Assembly: GCA_036939755.1 (NCBI GenBank)
Contig: JALLAZ010000948.1
Span: 1-11,115, forward strand
Length of the DNA stretch: 11,115 nt
DNA from: Stephanodiscus triporus
Taxonomy: Eukaryota; Bacillariophyta; Thalassiosirophyceae; Thalassiosirales; Thalassiosiraceae
Reading direction: 5' to 3'
Shown here: piece by piece, positions 1 through 7,351 of the stretch
Layout of the letters: each line of letters starts with the position of its first letter
How positions within the stretch are numbered: position 1 is the first letter of the stretch
Position numbers and translations under genes: made by a program
The notes under the pieces: model-generated
Databases searched by the model: none
The model's input: the letters and a program-made list of their open reading frames with translations, nothing else
Told to the model about the DNA's origin: nothing

Positions 1-296
1 TCGTATGTACGATCCATCTTTCTCGCGATTCTCTTATACCGCGTTCTTCTTATACTGCGTGTTTTACGGTAGGATAAACTGCATATGTACCAGTCGTATG
101 ATTCTACATAGGAATTCATTCTACCAAAAAGGTAGAATTTCCATGCGCGCTGAGAATCTCTTCCGTCCGTCACTGACAGACGACCTCTTTTCTTCGTCGA
201 AGATCGGCATTCGTGCTTCAGGACACAGCACCACAAACGGGTGAGGGTTAACTTAAAAATAGGAGTAAAAGCGATAAGAGATAATCAAAAATCAAA
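1..296. other. upstream spacer, no gene seen
   Basis: No reading frame here looks like protein; the one open frame (from about position 5) has an unstructured composition with no recognisable motif. The stretch is AT-rich and lies directly upstream of the CHCHD2-like gene, so its right part probably holds that gene's promoter and 5' UTR. The bases just before the proposed ATG at 297 are A-rich (ATCAAA), a plausible eukaryotic start context. The only distinct structure is a hairpin at 118-138. Confidence 0.6.
118..138. repeat. perfect inverted repeat, 8-bp stem and 5-nt A loop
   Basis: The sequence ATTCTACC is followed by AAAAA and then GGTAGAAT, a perfect 8-bp stem (118-125 with 131-138) around a five-A loop. 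It lies about 160 bp upstream of the CHCHD2-like start. It could be a binding site for a dimeric protein, a structure in a transcript, or chance. Confidence 0.6.
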
Positions 297-917
297 ATGG
301 CAGTAAGTCAATGGTAATCTTCCGTCTTCACACTCTGTTATGTGATTTTTACTAAACGGTCTCTTCTCTTTGCCTCTGGACCCCCCCCCCCCTCTTCTCT
401 CCGCCGCCGCCCACGTGTCTTGTAGCGCTCTCGACGTGGTAGCAGCAGCAGCAGCAGCAGCAGTAGTGGCGGACTCTTCGGAGCGAAGAGGACCCCCGCC
501 CCGCCCGCGCCGGCCAGGAGGGCTCCACCCCCGCCTGCCCCAGCGGCGAGTGCCCATCCTCCCGCGCCCATGCAGTCCCACGCCCCCGCCCCAAGCGGCG
601 GTGGGGGTATGCTCTCCGGCATCGGGTCGACCATCGCTCAGGGGATGGCATTCGGGACCGGCTCGGCGATCGCCCACCGCGCCGTCGGCGCAGTGGCCAA
701 TTCGTTCGGCGGCGGGGGGGACGATGCCCCGAAGGTTGACCAGCAGCAGGTGGCGGTGGCGCCGGCGATGGGTCAGCAGCAGGTCCAGGGACCCTGCGCC
801 TACGATAAGGAGATGTTCTTTGACTGTCTAAAGCAGAACAAGGGGGATCAGGAGTCGTGCTCCTTCCTGTACCAGCAACTTCAATCTTGCCAGCGCAATG
901 AAACAACCTTCGGTTAG
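297..917 (+). CDS. CHCHD2/CHCHD10/Mix17-like twin CX9C mitochondrial protein, two exons
   Basis: Proposed join is 297-302 plus 426-917, giving 165 aa. Exon 1 is only ATG-GCA and is followed at once by GTAAGT; exon 2 opens after a pyrimidine-rich tract ending TTGTAG. The spliced N-terminus reads MARSRRGSSS, matching the basic Arg/Ser start typical of CHCHD2 and yeast Mix17 proteins. Next come a nine-Ser tract, a Pro/Ala/Arg-rich mitochondrial-targeting-like segment to about residue 50, a Gly/Ala-rich hydrophobic segment at about 64-96, a Gln-rich linker, and a CHCH domain with Cys126, Cys136, Cys147 and Cys157. These form two exact CX9C motifs, the disulfide-bonded helical hairpin imported through the Mia40 route in known members. 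The family works in the intermembrane space and is linked to cristae organisation and respiratory-chain homeostasis. If the intron were missed, the first available ATG (570) would give only 115 aa and lose the targeting region. The gene is convergent with the ankyrin gene downstream. Identity is very strong; the exact splice junctions are inferred. Confidence 0.9.
303..425 (+). other. intron of the CHCHD2-like gene
   Basis: The 123-bp intron begins GTAAGT (303-308) and ends in a long pyrimidine tract and TAG (423-425). It interrupts the gene after the second codon in phase 0. It contains a run of twelve C at 381-392 followed by CT-rich sequence, which extends the polypyrimidine tract. There are in-frame stops before exon 2, including the TAG of the acceptor itself, so the long frame cannot be reached from the ATG at 297 without splicing. 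Confidence 0.75.
441..467 (+). repeat. AGC/AGT microsatellite inside the CHCHD2-like coding region
   Basis: Seven AGC codons followed by two AGT codons encode nine Ser immediately after the basic start of exon 2. In this frame the repeat extends the Arg/Ser N-terminus typical of the family, which supports the spliced reading over other frames through the same repeat (poly-Ala or poly-Gln-like). Confidence 0.8.
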
Positions 918-1202
918 TTCTGTGTGAGGAGGTCCCCGTTTTATTATTTTAGATATTGTACGGCTGTTCTAGGAGCCGCCCGGTTTTCAGGAAGTATGTC
1001 GTAAATCAGCTGGTATCTCTAGAGATTCTTAGTATTAAATACCTATATAAGTATTTATCTGAATTGTAAAAGAGCAACTCGCTTTTGTACCTGGCATTCT
1101 TTGATTGAATGAGTTCATATCTCCAGCATGCCTTTTTATATTCATTCGAGGAACTCTCTTAATTTTATGAAACGATGAACGATAACGCATCAGCTTGTGC
1201 CT
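918..1202. other. convergent 3' spacer between the CHCHD2-like and ankyrin genes
   Basis: This 285-bp AT-rich spacer must hold the 3' UTRs and polyadenylation signals of two genes that end toward each other. AT-rich stretches around 1030-1075 are candidates for 3' end formation, but I see no canonical AATAAA. No convincing gene is present. Confidence 0.6.
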
Positions 1203-3482
1203 CTACTCATCCGCACTCTCGTAACTATTGGACTCATTTACATGCTGGAGATTCCGTCCGTAATCGTTTTGTCTCCACGAATGCTGCTGTTGGTGATGGT
1301 GATGATGATATGCAGGAGGTTCGCCCCCTTCAGTGGTGTAGGTGGTCCTGCTGCTCTCACTATACCGGCTAGAAGTTTCAGAGGCATCATGCGAGTATTG
1401 CTCAAGACTGTAGCAATCCCCTCCTGTCCTACTGGCGTAGGTGCCTATGGATGCACTCTTGGAGATTCCTCGATCGATCATCGGCCCCCCTCGTTCTCTC
1501 TGTCCTTCCCTTCTTGTGGGACCTAGGGAATGATGCTGCCCACCAGAAATATTACGAGGGAGGGGTAGTTTGTTGTAGGGCAGTGGATGGGCACTAGAAT
1601 TTGATGGAGCGATTGAAAGGGATTGGCCAGGGATAGGATCTTTAGCTGGTGCGGATTGAGCGGCAGCCCTTTCATCAAGCAAACGCACAAGATGACCATC
1701 GGTGGTTGAATAAGACGAGGTAGTTGAGTGCAGTGAAGATGGTCGCGACGGTCGATGGTGAGAATGAGATGGATGTGGGTTTCGAGACTCGAACCCTGCC
1801 GATGAGGAGGAAGCCAAGGTAGTAGGCGACGCGGATGGCTTGTTTTCGCTATTTCGCTTCGTCCTGCGGCTCGCCGCTAATTCATCGACGTGAATCATCC
1901 GTTCCCTCTCAGCCGCGGCAGCTCTAAGCTGCTGGAATTCATTGCGCAATTTTTCAACTGTCCCCCTTCCTCTGGCACGTTCGGACTTGACGTTGGCCAT
2001 AAGTTTATCTTGGCACTGCAAAGACTCTTCGATTATACATTCCTGCTGGAGGAATGACTTCTCGAGTGTATCACGCTGTTTGTTGAAGTGTTCAACAATC
2101 TTGGCACGTTCTGATCGGATGGACTCTAATAAGCTACTCTCGTAGGCTTGAGACAGTTCGAGTAAACGATCGTGCTCTGAGTTCAACGCACTGTAGGAGC
2201 TAATGATACTCGACATTTGCTTGTTCAATTCTTTCAGCTTTTCGTGAAGTTGGGCGTTCTTCTTCGTTAGTTCATCCGAATTCAATTTCAGCCGCTTGTT
2301 ATCTGCAGCTAGAGCATCTATCTCGTGCTGGTGTTTTTTGATGGCATGTTCTTGTCTAACTTTCAGTTCCTCAAGCTGTTCTTCCAGGTCAGATACTGTA
2401 GTAGACAGATAATCTTCATTGGTGAATCTTGATCGGAGTTGAGACTCCAAAGCCTCCGTCACGGCCTTAGAGGTATTAACTTCTGACTTGAGATTTGAAA
2501 TCATCTCCAGGTCGGCTCGTTTGCTTTCCTCTGCCTCTTGTTTGATTTGTTTGATGACCTCGTCGTGGCTATCTGATTGACTACGCATGGTTTCATTAAC
2601 CGACAACAACTCATCTCGTTCTTTCCGAGTAGCCTCCAACTCATTGACGACATCTTTCAGTCTGCTCTCCATATGAGAGAGCTCATTCCTTGTACTGTGA
2701 ATATCTTGCCGAACATCTCTCTCACGAGAGTCTCGATCATCAATTTCTTGCCGACACCGATTGAGTTCCTCTTCTAAACGGACAATTATCTTCTGAGACG
2801 CACTGCGCTCATTCGATGCCTCATTCTGGACCTTTGAGACGATGCTGGCACTCTCACTGCGTATTGTGGCGGTGATCTTGTCCGAGACATGGCGGGCTCG
2901 TTTAAGCGCACGGAGTGCCGCACGGCATCGATCGCTGGTGCCGCCACCAGGCAGACCTCCGCTTTCAGATGATTCACGCAGTATATCATTAGGCGTTCTA
3001 CCAAACTTATCTCGAATGTCCACCGCGTTCGGAAATGCAGCTAGTAATAGATTTATACACCGCTCGTTAGGCTCTCCTTCTGCCTTGCTTAATAGAAGGT
3101 GTAATGGCAACATCCCCTGGTCGTCCGGACTCGACGCCCCCTCGGGGTATGCGTCCAATAATACATCCATGAGATGCTCCATCTGTCGACTTGCCAAGAC
3201 CACCGCGACATCGCTCTCATCAGGTACGCTACATGCTGCCTCCTTTTGCATACATATCAAATGCAATGGCAGATGTCTCCATAGTATCCGCCCATCGGTG
3301 TTGTGCCTCGAGACGATCCAGGTGGAACATTCTTCTGGATGACTATGAGCCCGAGATTTGGCACCGTCCCATCGACGGTAGTTGATCCAGCGGAAGAGTT
3401 CCGTGGGGTTGAGGTAGTAGTCTACCTCCCTTGCCATAGGGGCCGGTGAGGAGGGCATGGTGTGGATGCTTGGCTGAGCCAT
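1203..3482 (-). CDS. ankyrin-repeat and coiled-coil protein, 759 aa
   Basis: This is a complete intronless frame. Residues about 1-64 are a leader containing aromatic 'YYLNPTELFRWINYRRWDG'. Residues about 65-170 carry ankyrin-type repeats: RHLPLHLICMQK, then LMDVLLDAYPEGAS with DDQGMLPLHLLLS, then INLLLAAFPNAVDIRD with KFGRTPNDIL. Residues about 195-545 are almost uninterrupted Glu/Lys/Arg/Gln/Leu-rich sequence, a long predicted coiled coil. Residues about 546-759 are Ser/Pro/His-rich and probably disordered, with a His5-Gln3 tract near residue 725-733. No membrane segment or signal peptide is seen. The ankyrin style is frequent in diatom predicted proteins, whose functions are mostly unknown; a scaffold or cytoskeleton-associated role is inference from architecture only. 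The first Met is used, at 3482; Met9 and Met16 are possible alternatives. The gene is divergent from V-ATPase D and may share its promoter region. Confidence 0.9.
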   Translation of the reverse strand: MAQPSIHTMPSSPAPMAREVDYYLNPTELFRWINYRRWDGAKSRAHSHPEECSTWIVSRHNTDGRILWRHLPLHLICMQKEAACSVPDESDVAVVLASRQMEHLMDVLLDAYPEGASSPDDQGMLPLHLLLSKAEGEPNERCINLLLAAFPNAVDIRDKFGRTPNDILRESSESGGLPGGGTSDRCRAALRALKRARHVSDKITATIRSESASIVSKVQNEASNERSASQKIIVRLEEELNRCRQEIDDRDSRERDVRQDIHSTRNELSHMESRLKDVVNELEATRKERDELLSVNETMRSQSDSHDEVIKQIKQEAEESKRADLEMISNLKSEVNTSKAVTEALESQLRSRFTNEDYLSTTVSDLEEQLEELKVRQEHAIKKHQHEIDALAADNKRLKLNSDELTKKNAQLHEKLKELNKQMSSIISSYSALNSEHDRLLELSQAYESSLLESIRSERAKIVEHFNKQRDTLEKSFLQQECIIEESLQCQDKLMANVKSERARGRGTVEKLRNEFQQLRAAAAERERMIHVDELAASRRTKRNSENKPSASPTTLASSSSAGFESRNPHPSHSHHRPSRPSSLHSTTSSYSTTDGHLVRLLDERAAAQSAPAKDPIPGQSLSIAPSNSSAHPLPYNKLPLPRNISGGQHHSLGPTRREGQRERGGPMIDRGISKSASIGTYASRTGGDCYSLEQYSHDASETSSRYSESSRTTYTTEGGEPPAYHHHHHQQQHSWRQNDYGRNLQHVNESNSYESADE

Positions 3483-3947
3483 TGGTTAATTGCTCTCTGA
3501 GACCGAGGCTATTCCGCCATGACGAAAATAGCGCGGTGTATTTTCTGTCGGCACGAAAACTCGTTTGTGATTGAGAGACTGAAAAAAATGGAGCGGTACT
3601 GACCTTTCTCCAAAAGAAAAGGAATTCAGTACAGTGTCTGCGTCAAGTCTACTTCGGATATCGCTGAGGTCATTCCCCTAGAGATACGTCCGCCCGTCTC
3701 CCGCCCAACTATCTATCCGAGAGACCTCCTCTCCTTTACCAGCTCATTTCTCGCTTTTGCGAGCCGGCCGGCCTATTCGAGAAAAGGTGAATCGAGATCC
3801 GAGATCCAACGCTTTGGTGCGTCCTGAAACCCAGCCACGGCATCGGACCTAAATAATCACCGCCGGTCATGAGGTGACGAGAACTCTGTGCTCTCGCCGC
3901 CCCTTCCCTTGCATCTTCCCCCCCAAAACACAGAACATTGAGCAATC
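3483..3947. promoter_or_regulatory. divergent promoter region of the ankyrin and V-ATPase D genes
   Basis: The 465 bp between two divergently read start codons must contain both promoters and both 5' UTRs unless a promoter lies inside a gene. No TATA box is evident. Visible small features are the GC palindrome GGCCGGCC near 3764-3771 and a short tandem duplication of GAGATCC around 3793-3806. Pyrimidine-rich DNA at about 3895-3925 precedes the V-ATPase ATG and may be its initiator or leader. Shared regulation is inference. Confidence 0.55.
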
Positions 3948-4706
3948 ATGTCGGAAGTACCTCCCACTCGTATGAACCAGCAGGTCTTCAAAGGCAAGAA
4001 GAAGGCCGCCGAAACCGGACACGGTCTCCTTAAAAAGAAGGCCGACGCGCTCAAGGTCAAATTCATGGGGTATGCCAAAGCCATCGCCGAGACCAAGTCC
4101 GGCATGGCCTCCGATTCGTCCTCGGCCTTCTTCTCATTGACGCAGGCCGAATACGCCGCGGGGAACTTCAAGCAAAAGGTCTCAGAGGGGAGCATGACGG
4201 CGCGTGTACGCGTCGGCGCCGGCATCGACAACGTGGCGGGAGTGAAACTTCCCGTCTTCACCTACTTCGAGACGGGCGCGGCAACCGACAACGCCAGTCT
4301 AGGACTGGTCGGGGGGGGGAAGAAGATCCAGCTCGTGCGCACGAAGTACACCGCCCTCCTCCAAAATCTGATCAAATTGGCATCCCTCCAAACCTCGTTC
4401 GTCACCCTCGACGAGGCAATGAAGATTACGAACCGTCGAGTCAATGCTTTAGAGAATGTGACCATTCCCAAAATTCAGCGCGTGCTGGATTACATCGAGC
4501 GTGAGTTAGATGAATTGGAACGCGAGGACTTCACGCGTCTGAAACTCGTCCAGTCGAAGAAGAATACGGAGATTGAGGAGAACCAGAAAATTAAAGACGC
4601 AGAGATGGCGGAGATGTTCGCCAAGGGGATAAAGATTAAGGAGGGAAATGATGCGGATATTACTGCCGCTTATGATGCTGGGGATGATGCTGACATTGTC
4701 TTTTAG
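3948..4706 (+). CDS. V-type proton ATPase subunit D
   Basis: This 252-aa intronless frame is a full-length V-ATPase subunit D (VMA8/ATP6V1D family; family members are typically about 250 aa). The subunit forms, with F, the central rotor stalk of V1 and couples ATP hydrolysis in the A3B3 head to proton pumping through Vo at vacuolar and other endomembranes. The signature N-terminus is present: PTRMNQQVFKGKKKAAETGH, then LLKKKADALKVKF, the start of the long N-terminal helix. The second long helix is clear at about residues 130-215, with KYTALLQNLIKLASLQTSF, ITNRRVNALENVTIPKIQ and YIERELDELEREDFTRLKLV. The C-terminus is acidic and ends DDADIVF. Residues at about 113-125 (GLVGGGKKIQ) are encoded through a run of nine G at 4311-4319, yet the frame stays intact. 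The ATG sits in context GCAATCATGTCG. Adjacent genes are functionally unrelated. Confidence 0.97.
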   Translation: MSEVPPTRMNQQVFKGKKKAAETGHGLLKKKADALKVKFMGYAKAIAETKSGMASDSSSAFFSLTQAEYAAGNFKQKVSEGSMTARVRVGAGIDNVAGVKLPVFTYFETGAATDNASLGLVGGGKKIQLVRTKYTALLQNLIKLASLQTSFVTLDEAMKITNRRVNALENVTIPKIQRVLDYIERELDELEREDFTRLKLVQSKKNTEIEENQKIKDAEMAEMFAKGIKIKEGNDADITAAYDAGDDADIVF

Positions 4707-5041
4707 GACAAAGGAGCTACGCGAGGCGGCTGTGATGTGTGGAGAAACCCCATTTTGAGTTTGTCTCAGAGGCTTTTCTTGCGTTTGAGGTGGGGACATA
4801 TGGCATTTTTTGTTCATATGCAACAATCGAGCTTTCAGTGTACTCTAGTAGGTTAGATTAATCTTTATTCGCTACTCTGCTAGGAATACAAGCAATAACA
4901 TAGTATTATGGGGGGGTGTACGATGTCTTTTTCGCTTATTGCCTCTAACGATCATCGTGTTGTATTTTATATTTTTGTCTAACCATTGGATAAGTATTAT
5001 CCACTTTGCAAGAAAAGGCGATGCCTACGGAGCTTGATGAT

Positions 5042-5109
5042 GGGGGCAGCGGCAGGCGCATGAGAGGGGGATGGGGGCGGGTCTGCTGCAGCATGCTGCC
5101 GCTCCCCCC
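5042..5109. repeat. GC-rich imperfect inverted repeat
   Basis: AGCGGCAG at 5048-5055 pairs with CTGCCGCT at 5096-5103, and the flanking G5 (5042-5046) can pair with the C run (5104-5109) if C5047 bulges. The loop is 40 nt. Overlapping the right arm is a perfect 12-bp palindrome, GCAGCATGCTGC (5088-5099). The block is much more GC-rich than its AT-rich surroundings. Confidence 0.5.
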
Positions 5110-5398
5110 GCCCAGGACTACGAGTTTAGACAGCCTTTTGAGTCCGCTGAAATGTTTCAATTTTTTTAAGTAGATAACTATTTCGCGAGATCGTCAGTAA
5201 AGCCCCATTATCTCGGCGAGTCTTTGGCATTGTAGATCAAATGAACACCCTATTGGACCCCCCCTCTCTATGTGGATCATGGCTATGCAATCTATTAGGG
5301 CATTGGGCGCCAAATAGGCTGATGTGGCGTCTCTATGGTAGCACATTGATTTTCAATTTTCTTTTTTCACGATTCAATTTCCATCATCGTTGAAACAT

Positions 5399-5489
5399 CG
5401 GGGCCTATAGTGCGACTGGGCATTGTTTGCTGACCCCCAGACCATCCGGGATTTCTTCCTTGTAGTCTTGTGAGGCGGGGCCTATAGTG
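5399..5489. repeat. two copies of a 14-bp direct repeat
   Basis: CGGGGCCTATAGTG occurs exactly at 5399-5412 and at 5476-5489, 77 bp apart start to start. The DNA between them is not otherwise repeated. This may be a duplicated regulatory site, a relic of a larger duplication, or chance in a repeat-rich spacer. Confidence 0.55.
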
Positions 5490-5640
5490 GTGATTTACAG
5501 CAATTGTTTCCCTTTCTCCAGTGCTCATTGTTTGTGCGACTCATTTTCTCTTGATCTCAATCGGAAGCAGGCACTATCAACTGCCATCGTTGCCTTTGCC
5601 ACCATCGCTGTTGCCAATGACAACAATCACCGCGCAATGG

Positions 5641-6440
5641 GCATGATGTCGACGATCATACCAGGCACACTCACCTTCGAATGCCCCCACCACCACCACC
5701 ACCGCCGCTGCCGCGCTGTCCTGCTCTCCAACATCCTTTAAAATGACAGGCAACAATCAAATAGTACAAGAATTATTTTTGGCACAGGGGTAGATGTGGG
5801 CACGGAGCACGGAGGGGCCAGATACAATGGAGAACGTGGGGAAGGGAGAGGGGGGTCATATGATGATCTTGGTGGTCTCGGGGATGGCCACAGATGTAAT
5901 AATTAATAATAGAAAGACTAATATTGTTACACAATTATTATTGCACCATCTCCCCCCCTTTTAACTTCTTTCGTTGCGTGACATCATCGTCCGCCGCCTG
6001 TCATCGTCCGCCACACTTGTCACATCATCCGCCGCCCACCACCTGTGCTCGTCACGTCGTCCATTCATCCATGTCTGCCACCTGCCACTCATGCGACTGC
6101 AACCCCCTCCCCACTCTGATCCCTTGTGCACTGTCTCTGCCTCCTGCCGCCCACTCTCGTTGCATCGTCCACCTCGGCAATCCCCTCCTTCCCCGGCGAC
6201 CGCTCCCATCTGCCGCCTGCTCTCATTGCTTGCCGTTGTTGTCCATCCGCAGTCACCTCTGGTGCAGTTGCCTCTAGTCTGCCCTGGCTGGTTGTCGCAT
6301 CACCACCTCCTGTGATGCCGCTGCCTCCCATCCATCAGCGCTTTTGCCTCTTGTTTGCCGGCGCCTTTGCCTCTCGTTGCACTGCTATTCTCATTACGCC
6401 ACTGCCCCTCATCCACCCACACCTCGCATCATTCCCAGTA
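5641..6440. repeat. C/T-biased low-complexity and degenerate minisatellite block
   Basis: From about 5680 and most strongly from 5945 to 6440 the plus strand is dominated by C and T, built from variants of CATCGTCCGCC, TGCCGCC, CTCATTGC and CCACCTG words. Local tandem structure is visible: three units of about 17-26 bp beginning at about 5984 (CATCGTCCGCCGCCTGT and relatives), and two 23-bp units at 6338-6360 and 6361-6383 starting GCGCTTTTGCC and GCGCCTTTGCC. Several frames stay open across it, but all give Pro/Ser/His/Leu-rich or Arg/Gly-rich sequence set by base composition. I read it as a decayed minisatellite, not coding DNA. Confidence 0.6.
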
Positions 6441-6822
6441 TAGATAACATCCAATAGCAGTCTAAAACATCATTTTCCATCATTCCAATGCATTGTTATC
6501 GATCTATGCTGGCGTCCATAACGCCGGGGCGTCGATTTTTGAAATGCTTCAATTTCGTCTCACTCAAAAATGGGACCGACGCTCGCCACAGAGGGCAAAT
6601 TGCGCCAAACCGAGACATGTGCTCGTAGCCGACAGTGTGTCCAGGCTAATGGTGCGGGGGTGGGAGCATTCCAGTTAAGGACAGGAAGTGGACGAAGGAT
6701 GGGGATGGTGCGATCGGGTAGGGGTCCAATATCCTATCAAACTGGTCAGCCATCTGGGTGCTGAAAATATGTAGAAACTGATACAATGTAGGAGAAAACC
6801 CGCAAAACCATCTCAAATCTGA

Positions 6823-6843
6823 GAATGATGTAAAACATCATTC
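6823..6843. repeat. perfect inverted repeat, 9-bp stem and 3-nt loop
   Basis: GAATGATGT, then AAA, then ACATCATTC form a perfect 9-bp stem around a three-A loop. Part of the right arm is repeated at 6463-6474. Confidence 0.6.
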
Positions 6844-7043
6844 ATGTCAACCCCTTACCTCTGAAGCTTGAAGTGCGACTGATGCGACACAAGAGTGTAG
6901 GAGTAACATTCGTAACGCACCCACCACGTGTAAAGTGATAATACTCATTCTATGTATTCCTACGTGGAAAACTAGAGATATCAGGTATCTTAAGTAGAGA
7001 GCATAATATCGTACTCTACCTCTCTGTTCGGGTATGCATCGTT

Positions 7044-7068
7044 GTACCATACTACGTAAGTATGATAC
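7044..7068. repeat. near-perfect inverted repeat, 10-bp arms and 5-nt loop
   Basis: GTACCATACT (7044-7053) and AGTATGATAC (7059-7068) pair at nine of ten positions around ACGTA. It lies about 200 bp before the protease start codon, so it is a candidate dimeric regulator site or a hairpin in the 5' leader. Confidence 0.5.
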
Positions 7069-7274
7069 AGTGAACATGCGAATTAGCCTGCCTCCACTAA
7101 GCCAACCATGAAGGGCCAATGATTCCGCCGGCATTCCACAACTTCGACAGCCCCCCAGACCACCTTCAATCGGCAGGCCATCGCCATCTTCAGCGGGGTT
7201 ATACAACATAGCTTAATCCTACCTTGCTGGTGTGCGACACAGTCATACGAAGAAAAATAGACCACTCTCAAATA

Positions 7275-7320
7275 ATGATCGCCTTCGTCGTTGTCATTCT
7301 CGCCGCCCATGCCGCTTCGT

Positions 7321-7351
<31 letters not shown>

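Larger units (their letters stand above)
4707..5640. other. gene-free intergenic DNA after V-ATPase D
   Basis: No frame in either direction has convincing protein character; the short frames near 4945-5160 (-) and 5487-5741 (+) have no recognisable motif. The first 150-200 bp probably hold the V-ATPase D 3' UTR. Distinct structures are a GC-rich imperfect inverted repeat at 5042-5109 and a 14-bp direct repeat at 5399 and 5476. Confidence 0.6.
6441..7274. other. gene-free spacer upstream of the aspartyl protease
   Basis: No convincing gene is seen. Two hairpin-capable inverted repeats lie at 6823-6843 and 7044-7068. The 12-mer TAAAACATCATT occurs at 6463-6474 and again at 6831-6842. A GC-richer patch at about 7080-7200 has open frames in several directions but no recognisable protein; it probably belongs to the promoter or 5' UTR of the protease gene. 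Confidence 0.55.

Noticed and set aside
285..906. Minus-strand and other-frame open frames over the CHCHD2-like gene (Arg/Pro/Gly-rich)
   Set aside because: They arise from the GC-rich coding bias of the real plus-strand gene and have no domain; the CX9C motifs are only in the plus-strand frame.
1778..1800. tRNA T-arm-like sequence (GGGTTCGAGTC on the minus strand)
   Set aside because: It lies inside the ankyrin/coiled-coil coding frame, encodes AGFESRNP in the disordered tail, and there are no matching acceptor, D or anticodon arms around it.
4945..5160. 71-aa minus-strand frame MKHFSGLKRLSKLVV
   Set aside because: Apart from a short hydrophobic start it is composed of the GC-rich inverted repeat and shows no recognisable family.
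5487..5741. 84-aa plus-strand open frame with an Ala/Val-rich stretch and a His5 tract
   Set aside because: The stretch STAIVAFATIAVA looks signal-like, but the DNA under it is a degenerate repeat (variants of GCCATCGTTGCC) and the His tract comes from CCA repeats; no motif and no continuation.
5924..6443. Several overlapping open frames on both strands
   Set aside because: All result from C/T-biased low-complexity DNA, which lacks stop codons; the products are Pro/Ser/His-rich or Gly/Arg-rich without domains.
6847..7209. 120-aa minus-strand frame with CRSCGMPAE
   Set aside because: The only protein-like part is a GC-rich patch of about 100 bp; the rest is translated AT-rich spacer containing palindromes. 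No domain is evident.
7224..7274. Upstream in-frame ATG of the protease
   Set aside because: It would place MLVCDTVIRRKIDHSQI before the hydrophobic signal peptide; the ATG at 7275 puts the signal at the very N-terminus, as expected.
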